Below are positions 55,582-63,971 of a DNA stretch of 64,000 nt, piece by piece. Location: assembly GCF_005796225.1 (NCBI RefSeq), contig NZ_VAHO01000001.1:361161-425160 (forward strand), in the 5' to 3' direction. The stretch is from Pseudarthrobacter sp. NamE5 (GTDB lineage: Bacteria > Actinomycetota > Actinomycetes > Actinomycetales > Micrococcaceae). The notes under the pieces are model-generated. The model made no database searches. It was not told the origin of the DNA and saw only the letters and a list, made by a program, of their open reading frames with translations. Numbering within the stretch: position 1 is the stretch's first letter; each line of letters begins with the position of its first letter. The translations under genes were made by a program, and so were the position numbers.

Positions 55582-56667
55582 ATGAAACCCGCCCCCGCCC
55601 CGGCCGCCCACGTCCTCGCGCCCGCTCCGGCAAGCTTTATGCCTGCCGAATGGGAACCCCACACCGGAACGTGGATGGCCTTCCCGCCGCCGAACGAGAC
55701 ATTCGGACCGGTGGGAAGCCCCGCCCTTGACCGTGCCCGCGCCGCTTGGACCAGGGTTGCCCAGACCATCGCCCGCTACGAGCCCGTCACCGTGGTGGCC
55801 GATCCCCGCGACGCCAGCGTGGCCAAGGAGTGGCTCGGCGAGGGCATCACCGTAGTGGAAGTACCCCTGGACGACGCGTGGCTGCGGGACAGCGGGCCCA
55901 CCTTCGTGCACCAGCCGGACGGCTCGCTGGCCGCCGTCGACTGGATCTTCAACGGCTGGGGCGCCCAGGAGTGGGCGACCTGGGACAAGGACCAGGACGT
56001 GGCCCGGGCCGTGGCCGCCGGGACGGCTGCTCCGGTCCGGCCCAGCCCGCTGGTCAACGAGGGCGGCGGGTTCCACGTGGACGGCCAGGGCACCGTCCTG
56101 CTGACGGAGACCGTCCAGCTCGATTCCGGACGCAACCCCGGCGCCACGAGGGAATCTGTGGAGGCTGAAATTCATGCCGCCCTGGGCACCACCAAGGCCA
56201 TCTGGCTGCCGCGCGGCCTCACCCGCGACTATGACGAGTTCGGCACCCGCGGCCACGTGGACATTGTCGCGGCCTTCGCCGGGGCCGGCACCGTCCTGCT
56301 GCACCGCCAGAATGACCCGGCGCACCCTGACCACGCCGTCTATCTGCAACTCCGTGCAGTCCTGCAGGGCCAAACCGATGCGGCGGGCCGTCCACTCCGG
56401 ATAATCGACGTCCCCGCACCCACAGTGCTCAAGGACGCCGAAGGATTCGTGGACTGGTCCTACATCAACCACTACGTGGCCAATGGTGTGGTGGTCCTGT
56501 GCGCCTTCGACGACCCCAACGATGCCATCGCCAAGGGCATCCTGGAGCGCTCCTACCCGGGACGGACGGTGGAACTGGTGGACGCCCGGGACATCTTCGC
56601 GTTCGGCGGCGGCATCCACTGCATCACCCAGCAGCAGCCCGCCCCGACGGAAGGCGGCTTGGCATGA
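55582..56667 (+). CDS. aguA: Agmatine deiminase (peptidylarginine-deiminase family)
   Basis: 361 residues from ATG 55582. MPAEWEPHTGTWMAFPP, DDAWLRDSGPTFV, NEGGGFHVDGQGTVLLTE, RGHVDIVAAF and the catalytic Cys347 in FGGGIHCITQQQP are all present, giving the full Asp-His-Cys guanidine-modifying active site. It converts agmatine to N-carbamoylputrescine plus ammonia. It overlaps the amidase gene by 4 bp. Similar enzymes accept other guanidino compounds, so the true substrate may differ. Confidence 0.92.
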   Translation: MKPAPAPAAHVLAPAPASFMPAEWEPHTGTWMAFPPPNETFGPVGSPALDRARAAWTRVAQTIARYEPVTVVADPRDASVAKEWLGEGITVVEVPLDDAWLRDSGPTFVHQPDGSLAAVDWIFNGWGAQEWATWDKDQDVARAVAAGTAAPVRPSPLVNEGGGFHVDGQGTVLLTETVQLDSGRNPGATRESVEAEIHAALGTTKAIWLPRGLTRDYDEFGTRGHVDIVAAFAGAGTVLLHRQNDPAHPDHAVYLQLRAVLQGQTDAAGRPLRIIDVPAPTVLKDAEGFVDWSYINHYVANGVVVLCAFDDPNDAIAKGILERSYPGRTVELVDARDIFAFGGGIHCITQQQPAPTEGGLA

Positions 56668-58415
56668 AACTCGCGGAACAGGCCCGGCAGCAAGGCACTC
56701 GGTCCGCGTTCGAAGTGGTGGAAGCTGGGATCAGCCGGCTTCGGTCCGCGCTGGAATCGGGCGAGGTGACCAGCGAGGAGCTGGTCCGGCTCTATCTGGA
56801 GCGTATCGAGAAGTATGACTCTTCCGGCATACGCCTCAATGCCCTCGTGGTTATGAACCCCGACGCCATCGCCGACGCACAGGCCTCGGACCGGCGCCGC
56901 GCCGCCGGTTTCACGCTGGGGCCGCTGGACGGGATTCCATACACCGCTAAGGACAGCTACCAGGCCCGCGGTCTCACTGTGGCCGCCGGGTCACCGGCCT
57001 TCAAGGACCTTGTGGCCCAGAAGGACGCGTTCACCATCGAACGCCTGCGAGCCGGCGGTGCCGTGCTTATCGGCCTGACCAACATGCCGCCCATGGCCAA
57101 CGGAGGTATGCAGCGCGGGGTATACGGCCGGGCCGAGAGCCCCTACAACGCCGACTACCTCACGGCCGCGTTTGCCTCCGGATCCTCCAACGGCTCCGGT
57201 ACCGCCACCGCGGCAAGCTTTGCTGCCTTTGGCCTCGCGGAAGAAACCTGGTCCTCGGGCCGGGCGCCGGCGTCGAACAACGCCCTGTGCGCCTACACCC
57301 CGTCCCGCGGTGTTATTTCCGTGCGCGGCAACTGGCCGCTGGTCCCCACCATGGACGTGGTGGTCCCGCACACCCGCACCATGGACGACCTGCTCGAAGT
57401 CCTGGACGTCGTGGTGGCGGACGACGCCGAAACCCGCGGCGACTTCTGGCGTGTCCAGCCCTGGGTGAAGGTGCCCAAGGCATCCGCTATCCGCCCGCCG
57501 TCGTACCTTGGCCTGGCCGTGAAGGACCACGCCGGGGCCGGAAACGTGCTGGCAGGAAAACGCCTCGGCATCCCAAAGATGTATATCAACGCCGATCCGG
57601 AGGCCGGAACCGCACCCAGGCCCGGAATCGGAGGCCCCACCGGCCAGCGCATCGACACCCGGGCTTCCGTCATTGAGCTGTGGGAGGCCGCGCGGCGTGA
57701 CCTCGAGGCGGCAGGGGCTGAGGTGGTGGAGGTGGACTTCCCCGTCGTCTCCAACTACGAAGGGGACCGCCCGGGCAGCCCCACCATCGCCACCCGCGGC
57801 CTGGTCTCAAGGGACTACCTGCACAGCGAAATCGTCGACCTGTCCGCCTGGTCCTGGCACGACTTTCTGGCTGCCAACGGGGACCCGAACCTCAACAGCC
57901 TGGCCGATGTGGACGGCGCTTTGATCTTCCCGGCGCCCGACGGGTCCCTGCCGGACCGGTACGACGGATTTGACGACGACATCAGCGACTACCCCGTCTG
58001 GATCCGGGAGCACGGAGTACCGTCGCTGACGGAGATCCCGCACCTGGCGGCGGGGCTGAAGGGGCTCGAGGAGACCCGGCGCGTGGACCTGGAGGAGTGG
58101 ATGGACGGGCTGGGCTTGGACGCGGTGGTCTTTCCGGCCGTGGCCGACGTCGCACCTGCCGACGCGGACACCAACCCTGCGTCGGCGGACCTGGCATGGC
58201 GCAACGGGGTCTGGGTGGCGAACGGCAACCTGGTCCCCCGGCACCTGGGCATCCCCACCGTCACGGTTCCCATGGGACTGGCCGCGGATATCGCCATGCC
58301 GGTGGGCCTGACGATCGCCGGCAAGGCCTATAGCGATACTCTGCTCCTGCATCTGGCAGCCGCCTTCGAGGCCACCGGCAGCCGGCGCGTCCCGCCGCCC
58401 CGCACCACCGGCTGA
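56664..58415 (+). CDS. Amidase (amidase-signature family)
   Basis: 583 residues from ATG 56664, coupled to the previous gene. The amidase-signature triad is visible: Lys in PYTAKDSYQARG, cis-Ser in SGSSNGSGT and nucleophile Ser in WSSGRAPASNN. The last stretch differs from the common GGSIRxPA, with Glu-Glu before it, so substrate preference is uncertain. It may hydrolyse a carbamoyl or other amide made upstream in the operon. It is longer than typical family members (about 450-500) by an insertion around residues 260-330. Confidence 0.88.
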   Translation: MKLAEQARQQGTRSAFEVVEAGISRLRSALESGEVTSEELVRLYLERIEKYDSSGIRLNALVVMNPDAIADAQASDRRRAAGFTLGPLDGIPYTAKDSYQARGLTVAAGSPAFKDLVAQKDAFTIERLRAGGAVLIGLTNMPPMANGGMQRGVYGRAESPYNADYLTAAFASGSSNGSGTATAASFAAFGLAEETWSSGRAPASNNALCAYTPSRGVISVRGNWPLVPTMDVVVPHTRTMDDLLEVLDVVVADDAETRGDFWRVQPWVKVPKASAIRPPSYLGLAVKDHAGAGNVLAGKRLGIPKMYINADPEAGTAPRPGIGGPTGQRIDTRASVIELWEAARRDLEAAGAEVVEVDFPVVSNYEGDRPGSPTIATRGLVSRDYLHSEIVDLSAWSWHDFLAANGDPNLNSLADVDGALIFPAPDGSLPDRYDGFDDDISDYPVWIREHGVPSLTEIPHLAAGLKGLEETRRVDLEEWMDGLGLDAVVFPAVADVAPADADTNPASADLAWRNGVWVANGNLVPRHLGIPTVTVPMGLAADIAMPVGLTIAGKAYSDTLLLHLAAAFEATGSRRVPPPRTTG

Positions 58416-58701
58416 GCTGGGGCACGGGAGAACCGAAAGAACTGCACACCGCCAGCGCCAACGCCCGGACCAGGCCGGCCGCGCCGCTGTTGAAGACTGC
58501 TGCGAACCGGTCGTCCGTCGTCGTACTTTCCGCCGCCCACACCACAAAGTGGCCATCCGGCAGCAGTTCCCGGTTATTCCTGCCTGAGGCGTGGGCTTCA
58601 AGCACGTGCCACCAGCCTTGTCCGCCCTCGGCAAGGCCGGTCCGGAAAGCGGAAGCCGCCTTGACAGTGCAGTTGTTAGCGCTGACAGTTGAGGGAGCCA
58701 A
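58261..58701 (-). CDS. Possible antisense-side gene, unrecognised
   Basis: 146 residues from TTG 58701, with a very good GGTGGAGGT site 5 bases upstream. The first 90 residues lie in the gap between amidase and alditol oxidase and have coding-like codon use (WHVLEAHASGRNN, LPDGHFVVWAAES). The last 55 residues run antisense to the amidase 3' end and look like non-coding Arg/Trp-rich translation, so the natural stop may be lost. The family is not recognised. It may be a decayed gene. Confidence 0.35.
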   Translation of the reverse strand: MAPSTVSANNCTVKAASAFRTGLAEGGQGWWHVLEAHASGRNNRELLPDGHFVVWAAESTTTDDRFAAVFNSGAAGLVRALALAVCSSFGSPVPQLSRWCGAAGRAGCRWPRRRLPDAGAEYRYRPCRRSSGPPAWRYPRPVPWEP

Positions 58702-58728
58702 ATGACCTCCACCTGAAAGCTGAACCTG

Positions 58729-59985
58729 ATGAAGAACTGGGCAGGGAACCTCGAGTACGCTTCCGCGGATGTCCGGAGGCCGTCGTCGGTGGATGAACTC
58801 GCCGGCATCGTGGCCGCGGCCGGAAGGGTCAAGGCCCTCGGATCACGCCACTCGTTCAACCGGGTGGGCGATACTGACGGCGTCCACGTACTCCTGGACG
58901 CTTTGCCCCATACGATCGAACTCGACGCGGCACGCAAAACGGTCCGTGTCAGCGGCGGCGTCAGCTACGGCGAGCTATGCCGCACCCTGGAACAGTCCGG
59001 CGTCGCCATTCACAACCTCGCGTCGCTGCCGCACATCTCCGTGGCCGGCGCAGTCCAGACGGGAACGCACGGCTCAGGCGTGGAAAACCAGTCGCTGGCC
59101 GGTGCCGTCGAATCCATCGACCTTGTCCGCGCCTCCGGCGAGCGGGTTTCACTCTCACGGGCCGACGGGGATGAGTTCCTGGCAAGCGTGGTGGGTCTGG
59201 GCGCCCTGGGAATTGTCACTGGCCTGGAACTCGCGGTCCAGCCAACTTTCCTGATGCGTCAGCGCGTCCTGGAAAACCTGCCGTGGGACGCGGCCCTGGC
59301 GCACTTCCCGGAACTGGTTTCCAGCGCCTACAGCGTCAGCCTTTTCACCGACTATGCCGGCAATTCCATCAGCCAGGTCTGGCTCAAGGCACTCGACCAT
59401 GAACCGCCGCTGGGCAACTTGTTTGGCGCCACCCCCGCCCAGCGCCCCCGGCACCCGCTCCCGGACATGTCTGCCGAGAACTGCACCCTGCAGATGGACG
59501 AACCCGGCCAATGGCTGGACCGCCTGCCCCACTTCCGGCACGAGTTCACCCCCAGCAAGGGCGAGGAACTGCAGAGCGAATTCATCCTGCCCCTGGAACA
59601 TGCCCCGGCCGCCATCGAGGCGGTGCGGAGCCTCGCCGGCAAGCTCGCACCCCTGCTGTTCGTCTCCGAAATCCGAACCGGCGCCGCGGACGAGTTCTGG
59701 CTCAGCCCCTTCTACCGGCAGCAGAGCGTGGCGCTGCACTTCACCTGGAAGCCGCTGCAGCCGGAAGTGGACGCACTACTGCCGGAACTGGAGGACCTCC
59801 TCGAGCCCTTCGGTGCCCGTCCCCACTGGGGCAAGCTCTTCTCCCCGGCAGGCCACGACTGGGAGTCCCTGTATCCGCGCTTTGCGGATTTCCGTTCCCT
59901 GGCCTCCGCTAACGATCCGGATGGGAAGTTCCGGAATGGGCTGCTGGACAGCATTCTCGGCGTTCCTGCAGCCAGCGCCCGGTAG
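58729..59985 (+). CDS. Alditol oxidase-like covalent flavoprotein
   Basis: 418 residues from ATG 58729, the same length as Streptomyces AldO. NWAGNLEYAS, ALGSRHSFN with His41 for covalent FAD attachment, ASLPHISVAGAVQTGTHGSG and the C-terminal RPHWGKLF match AldO closely. AldO oxidises xylitol and sorbitol at C1 with oxygen, making hydrogen peroxide. The ribosome site is weak. It stands alone; the sugar island at the left end is too far away for an operon, so any link is speculative. Confidence 0.92.
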   Translation: MKNWAGNLEYASADVRRPSSVDELAGIVAAAGRVKALGSRHSFNRVGDTDGVHVLLDALPHTIELDAARKTVRVSGGVSYGELCRTLEQSGVAIHNLASLPHISVAGAVQTGTHGSGVENQSLAGAVESIDLVRASGERVSLSRADGDEFLASVVGLGALGIVTGLELAVQPTFLMRQRVLENLPWDAALAHFPELVSSAYSVSLFTDYAGNSISQVWLKALDHEPPLGNLFGATPAQRPRHPLPDMSAENCTLQMDEPGQWLDRLPHFRHEFTPSKGEELQSEFILPLEHAPAAIEAVRSLAGKLAPLLFVSEIRTGAADEFWLSPFYRQQSVALHFTWKPLQPEVDALLPELEDLLEPFGARPHWGKLFSPAGHDWESLYPRFADFRSLASANDPDGKFRNGLLDSILGVPAASAR

Positions 59986-60059
59986 CTGTTCCCGCACACG
60001 GGCGGCCTGCGGGGACGCGCTGCCAGCCTGCTCCCGGGTTGAACCGATAGGCTTGGCAG

Positions 60060-60395
60060 ATGAACCGCCACCTTGCCGCCCTGACCGCTGCCCCCCTCCT
60101 GCTGCTCCTCGCCGGCTGTGGCGCCGTCGAGGAAGCCGCCGGCAATGCCGCCAGCGATGCCGCCTCAAAGATGGCCACCGCAGCTGCCGAGGAAGTTAAC
60201 CGGCAGATCTGCGCAGTGGTGCAGGACGGCCTGGTGAGCGTTGAAGACAAGCAGGTGCTGTCCGGCCTCGTTTCCGCCGCACGCACCGCAGGAGTTCCGG
60301 CAGAAATTGCGACGCCGCTCGGCCAGATCGCCGAGTCCGGGGACCAGGTGCCTGCAGAGTCAGTCCAGGCACTTAAGGACGCCTGCGCGGCTTAG
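60060..60395 (+). CDS. Small lipoprotein
   Basis: 111 residues from ATG 60060. The signal MNRHLAALTAAPLLLLLAGC has a lipobox LAGC with Cys20, then a helical Ala/Glu-rich mature part (EEAAGNAASDAASKMATAA) with two further Cys residues (QICAVV and DACAA). Unknown function; probably a periplasmic helical protein. Confidence 0.75.
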   Translation: MNRHLAALTAAPLLLLLAGCGAVEEAAGNAASDAASKMATAAAEEVNRQICAVVQDGLVSVEDKQVLSGLVSAARTAGVPAEIATPLGQIAESGDQVPAESVQALKDACAA

Positions 60396-60460
60396 GCTCA
60401 AGTCCCTGGAACTGCCCCCTTTTGACCGCCGCGTCCCGGTGCTACGGTGAACTGACGAAC

Positions 60461-60480
60461 TAGTAAGCCTGTGATACTAA
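60461..60480. promoter_or_regulatory. TAGTAAGCCT-type site upstream of baeRF operon
   Basis: TAGTAA (60461-60466) and ATACTA (60474-60479) form an imperfect inverted pair 20 bp upstream of the ribosome site of the 60503 gene. The 10-mer TAGTAAGCCT is identical to the reverse complement of 62955-62964, upstream of the MarR gene. Confidence 0.55.
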
Positions 60481-60502
60481 TTCACGAGCGAAGGAGATCG
60501 TC

Positions 60503-60718
60503 ATGGCTGAACGAGGAAACACCAAGCACAACTCCGAGCTGGATGACCAGATGCAGCACGAAACCCAAGGGATGGTGCGGGGCAACCAACCAGCCCACGC
60601 GGAAGAGTTCCGTGAAACCGAGCCTTTCCCCGACGACACGGATCCTGCCGAGATCAGGGAGGCTTTGAATCCCGTTGCATCCCCCGACTCCCTTAGCGAC
60701 GAGGAGGGCGAACAGTGA
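60503..60718 (+). CDS. Small hydrophilic protein, first gene of baeRF operon
   Basis: 71 residues from ATG 60503 (GAAGGAG upstream). Highly charged, no hydrophobic core, with Asp/Glu-rich segments (FRETEPFPDDTDPAEIRE); probably disordered. The stop overlaps the next gene (GTGA), so the two are translated together. Resembles the small hydrophilic gene at 61901 in composition only. Function unknown. Confidence 0.7.
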   Translation: MAERGNTKHNSELDDQMQHETQGMVRGNQPAHAEEFRETEPFPDDTDPAEIREALNPVASPDSLSDEEGEQ

Positions 60719-61851
60719 CCGGAAGTTTGAAGGAGTACGCAGATCTGTATCGGCTTCCCGGCCCGTGGTGCACGGCCTATGTAGATGCCGGAACCGGCAC
60801 AGTTGACACCCTCGAAGCGGCCGACGTCAGGCCGGGCAACACCCGGGCGCAGCTGGAGGCGCAGGGAGCCTCGCCCGCAGACCTTGACGCGGTGGAGCAG
60901 GCACTCCAGCCCGAGGCAGGAGTTCCCTCCCCGGTCTCCCGGTTTGTCCTGGTGCATCAGGGCAAGACGGAAATCAACGAGATCCTCCCGGGAGACCTGG
61001 TGCTGCCGGAGCGGATTTCGGTGGATGCAGTCCCTGATCTCCTCCCGCTGGTCAAGCACCGGCCGGAGGAATTTCCCTATGTGGTGGCAGAAGTCAGCCG
61101 CGAACACGGCGAGATCCGGCTGCACTACGCCGGTGCAGGCGCCCCCGTCAGCACCGAAGAGGTGCAGGGCAGCACCGAGCACATCAAAAAGTTCCAGGGC
61201 GGCGGCTGGGCCCACCTCCGCTTCCAGCACCATACCGAGGACGTGTGGCGCCGCAATGCCGACCAGGTGGCGGAGGAGATTGACCGGCTGGTGGGCAGCA
61301 GCGGGGCCCGCCTGGTAGTCCTTGCCGGTGACATCCACGCCCGCAGGCTTGTCCAGGAGCAGCTCTCCAAGGCGACCCAGGCGCTGGTATCCGTGGTGGA
61401 CTCCCACACGCATACAGCAGGCGCGGACCAGTCCCTGCTCGAGGACCAGGTAAACCAGCGGGTTGCTGAACAGTGGGCCACGGAGCAGCAGGAGATCATG
61501 GAGCGGCTGGCCACGCAGGAAGGCCAGGCGAACCCCGAGTCCGCCACCGGAATCGGAGCTGTGGTGCACGCCCTCCAGCAGGCGCAGGTCGATGTTCTGA
61601 TCCTCAATGATGCATCCCTGTCCAAACGGACCCTGCTGGCCCTGGACGCGGAACCATGGGTCGCCACTGCCGCGGAAGAGTCCCTGGCAGCCAATGTACT
61701 GGGCGCAGTTCCTGCGCCGGCGGCCCTTCTTCGGGCTGCGGCCCTTACCGACGCCCGCGTTCTCCTGGTTCCGGGCGGCGTCCTGCCGGAGGGCCACGAC
61801 ATTGCCGCACTGCTCCGCTGGTCCACCGGGCCAAGCGTCCCGTCGCCGTAG
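60715..61851 (+). CDS. Rv2629-like / baeRF-family release-factor-fold protein
   Basis: 378 residues from GTG 60715. The arrangement of an N-terminal domain, a middle segment KFQGGGWAHLRFQHHTEDVWRRN and a C-terminal domain ILNDASLSKRTLLAL...ALLRAAALTDARVLLVPGG matches the bacterial/archaeal eRF1-like family that includes Rv2629 and Vms1-type hydrolases. The GGG in place of GGQ means that peptidyl-tRNA cleavage is not assured. Family members are stress-induced and may rescue stalled ribosomes. Located between two small hydrophilic genes. Confidence 0.82.
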   Translation: MTGSLKEYADLYRLPGPWCTAYVDAGTGTVDTLEAADVRPGNTRAQLEAQGASPADLDAVEQALQPEAGVPSPVSRFVLVHQGKTEINEILPGDLVLPERISVDAVPDLLPLVKHRPEEFPYVVAEVSREHGEIRLHYAGAGAPVSTEEVQGSTEHIKKFQGGGWAHLRFQHHTEDVWRRNADQVAEEIDRLVGSSGARLVVLAGDIHARRLVQEQLSKATQALVSVVDSHTHTAGADQSLLEDQVNQRVAEQWATEQQEIMERLATQEGQANPESATGIGAVVHALQQAQVDVLILNDASLSKRTLLALDAEPWVATAAEESLAANVLGAVPAPAALLRAAALTDARVLLVPGGVLPEGHDIAALLRWSTGPSVPSP

Positions 61852-61900
61852 GCAGGAATCCGGCCACAACACCGAGGAAAGCTACCGACTGGAGGTAAAC

Positions 61901-62200
61901 GTGACAAGCGCAGATGAAAGCCGTGATCCGGTGCTTGAGGGAGTGATTACTCCTGAAGAGGACGCACTCCCACAGCCCACCCGGACCGGCCACGGGAAAA
62001 TGCCCGAGGATGTTGACGACGATGTCTATCAGGCTGCAGCCGAACAGGAACGGGTTGCGGCCGGACTTGCCGATTACGCGCCAAGCGACGTCCCGCCGGC
62101 GACGGATCCGCTGCCCGAAGAAGCATCGGAAGCGGCCGATTTCGCGCAGCGGGGGCTGCTGCACAACAACCAGGCGTCGGACCGGGAAGACAATGGATAG
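61901..62200 (+). CDS. Small hydrophilic protein, last gene of baeRF operon
   Basis: 99 residues from GTG 61901, 7 bases after GGAGG. Acidic and Pro-rich with EDVDDDVYQAAAEQERVAA as the only helix-like segment. A longer in-frame extension would run through the baeRF 3' end and is rejected. It is followed by a strong terminator. Unknown function. Confidence 0.65.
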   Translation: MTSADESRDPVLEGVITPEEDALPQPTRTGHGKMPEDVDDDVYQAAAEQERVAAGLADYAPSDVPPATDPLPEEASEAADFAQRGLLHNNQASDREDNG

Positions 62201-62217
62201 CTGAAGCGAGCAAAAGC

Positions 62218-62258
62218 CAGAGCAGCCCCGCCAGTCACTGGCGGGGCTGCTCTGTTTT
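62218..62258 (+). terminator. Intrinsic terminator of baeRF operon
   Basis: A 17-bp perfect stem (62218-62234 with 62238-62254) has a 3-base loop and is followed by TTTTA. It lies 18 bp after the last stop. Confidence 0.92.
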
Positions 62259-62319
62259 ACTGACTTTGTGCTCACTGCCCTGCATTTACAGCTGATGGAT
62301 GCCTAACTCGTGAGCAGGA

Positions 62320-62850
62320 TTACTGGCGGGGCTGGTCCGCGCCACGGAGGTTGCTGGCCCGCCCGCCCTGGGGACGCCTCATCGTGCGGTGCTCCGGTGC
62401 GGCGAACGGAACCACGCCCTGGTCGCGGTCCCCGGGCAAGGCATTCACAAACTTCGTTAACTCTTCCCTGAGGACCTTCCAGCTGATGTTGGGGTCATCT
62501 GGATAGGCATTATTTTCGGCCCGCCTGGCTGCCTCCAGGATGGTTTGGCCCGACTCCGTGAGCTCCACCTTAAACTGCCTGCGGTCCGCCGACTGGCGCG
62601 TCCTGGTGATGTGGCCGGCGCTCTCAAGCCGGATCAAGACCCGGCCCAGGGTCTGGCTCTGGACTCGGATCGCTTCAGCCAGGCGCTCCTGGTTCAGGGG
62701 GCCGCCTGCCAGGCCCTCCAGTGCGATAACTGCAGCGCGGGTCAGGCCCAGATGAGCCAGGGCGTCGTCCTGCCGCCTCTGAACCATCCGCGCCGCCACA
62801 GTGATGAGGCGGTAGCTGGTCCGGGCATCTGGATCGAGATTGCTGGTCAT
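62320..62850 (-). CDS. MarR-family regulator
   Basis: 176 residues from ATG 62850 with AGGAAGG upstream. Helix-turn-helix LTRAAVIALEGLAGGPLNQERL and wing GRVLIRLESAGHITRTRQSADRRQFKVELT are typical of MarR. The C-terminal 35 residues are Arg/Pro-rich and likely disordered. Divergent from the gene at 63120, with a TAAGCATGCTTA palindrome and TAGTAA/TTACTA sites between, so it probably represses both and perhaps the baeRF operon. Confidence 0.92.
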   Translation of the reverse strand: MTSNLDPDARTSYRLITVAARMVQRRQDDALAHLGLTRAAVIALEGLAGGPLNQERLAEAIRVQSQTLGRVLIRLESAGHITRTRQSADRRQFKVELTESGQTILEAARRAENNAYPDDPNISWKVLREELTKFVNALPGDRDQGVVPFAAPEHRTMRRPQGGRASNLRGADQPRQ

Positions 62851-62925
62851 CGGGCCGTGGCCTTCCTGTGGGTGGCGAAGTGCAGGGTGTGATCACCTCT
62901 TTTTGCGTCGCTACATCCTCTACAA

Positions 62926-63063
62926 TAAGCATGCTTAGCATCAGATTCGCAAGTAGGCTTACTATTCCCGGTCAAAGGCAGGCCCGCAGCAGTCAATTCA
63001 CGGCTCCCCTTGCGCAGGAAAAGGGAAGTGTGCTTAGTATCTAATTAGTAACCATGCTTACTA
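62926..63063. promoter_or_regulatory. Cluster of MarR-type operator sites
   Basis: Between the divergent starts: palindrome TAAGCATGCTTA (62926-62937), AGGCTTACTA (62955-62964), TGCTTAGTA (63031-63039), and an inverted repeat TAGTAA (63046-63051) with TTACTA (63058-63063). Four GCTTA half-sites in 140 bp argue for a real multi-site regulatory region. Confidence 0.65.
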
Positions 63064-63119
63064 CTAGCCAGCACTGCTGGTTCTTGATCGCCAGCTGACC
63101 CTTCACGAAAGAGAGCCCG

Positions 63120-63971
63120 ATGACAGAGAACCAATGGCCCCAGACCCCCGCTTCCACCGATCCCTATGGTGCAACCCAGGTAGGCACGGAAGAAAGCTTC
63201 AGCACGGCCCCTGCTGCAGGTTCAGCTGAAACCACGAAGAGCCAGGCAGCTAAGGAAGAAGCGTCGAATGTTGCCGGCGAGGCAGCGTCCGCAGCCCAGG
63301 GCGTGGCGCAGACGGCCAAGGAAGAAGCAGCGCATGTAGCTTCCGAGGCGAAGTCCAGTGCGCAGGACCTCTTGAGCCAGGCGAAGTCCGGACTTACCAG
63401 CCAGGCAGGGACGCAGCAGCAGAAGGCTGCCGAAGGGATCCGCACCATTTCCAGCCAGTTGCAGAGCATGGCTGACGCCCCGGACCAGCAGGGCATGGCC
63501 AGCGACCTGATCCGCCAGGCCGCCCAGCGCAGTGAATCGGTGGCGTCGTGGCTTGAGAACAAGCAGCCGGGCGACCTGCTCGGTGAGGTGCAGCGGTTCG
63601 CCCGCAACAAGCCGGGAACCTTCCTGCTGCTCGCCGCCGGCGCCGGTGTCCTGGCCGGACGCCTCACCCGCGGCCTCACCGCCGGTGCCCAGAACTCGCA
63701 GAGTTCAGTGCAGGGCACCACGCCGCAGCGGTCTGTACAGCCCCAGCCGGTTGCCCCGCTCCACCAGGAGACCGTGTACGCAGCCGGGAATGACGATCTG
63801 TTCAACGAGCCCGTGGTCACCGGCCGGGAGCCCGTCTCCACCACAACCCTGCCGTCAGGCACGGCCGAGGACACCCCGCTCCGGTACGAGGATGACCCCT
63901 TCCGGGATGAGGACGGCTCTTACCGCACCACCGACGGCAACTACCGGTCAACGGAAGGACGCCAGCTGTGA
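63120..63971 (+). CDS. LEA/apolipoprotein-like stress protein with membrane segment
   Basis: 283 residues from ATG 63120. Residues about 35-130 are repeated amphipathic Ala/Glu/Lys/Gln helices (EASNVAGEAASAAQGVAQTA), as in LEA or apolipoprotein-like proteins. A hydrophobic segment follows (TFLLLAAGAGVLAGRLTRGL, residues about 165-185), then an acidic and Tyr/Asp-rich disordered tail. Likely a membrane-associated stress protein. Its stop overlaps a GTG at 63968, the start of the next gene. Confidence 0.7.
   Translation: MTENQWPQTPASTDPYGATQVGTEESFSTAPAAGSAETTKSQAAKEEASNVAGEAASAAQGVAQTAKEEAAHVASEAKSSAQDLLSQAKSGLTSQAGTQQQKAAEGIRTISSQLQSMADAPDQQGMASDLIRQAAQRSESVASWLENKQPGDLLGEVQRFARNKPGTFLLLAAGAGVLAGRLTRGLTAGAQNSQSSVQGTTPQRSVQPQPVAPLHQETVYAAGNDDLFNEPVVTGREPVSTTTLPSGTAEDTPLRYEDDPFRDEDGSYRTTDGNYRSTEGRQL

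Noticed and set aside
60460..61872. 470-residue reverse-strand frame
   Set aside because: Antisense shadow of the baeRF gene; composition and lack of motifs argue against coding.
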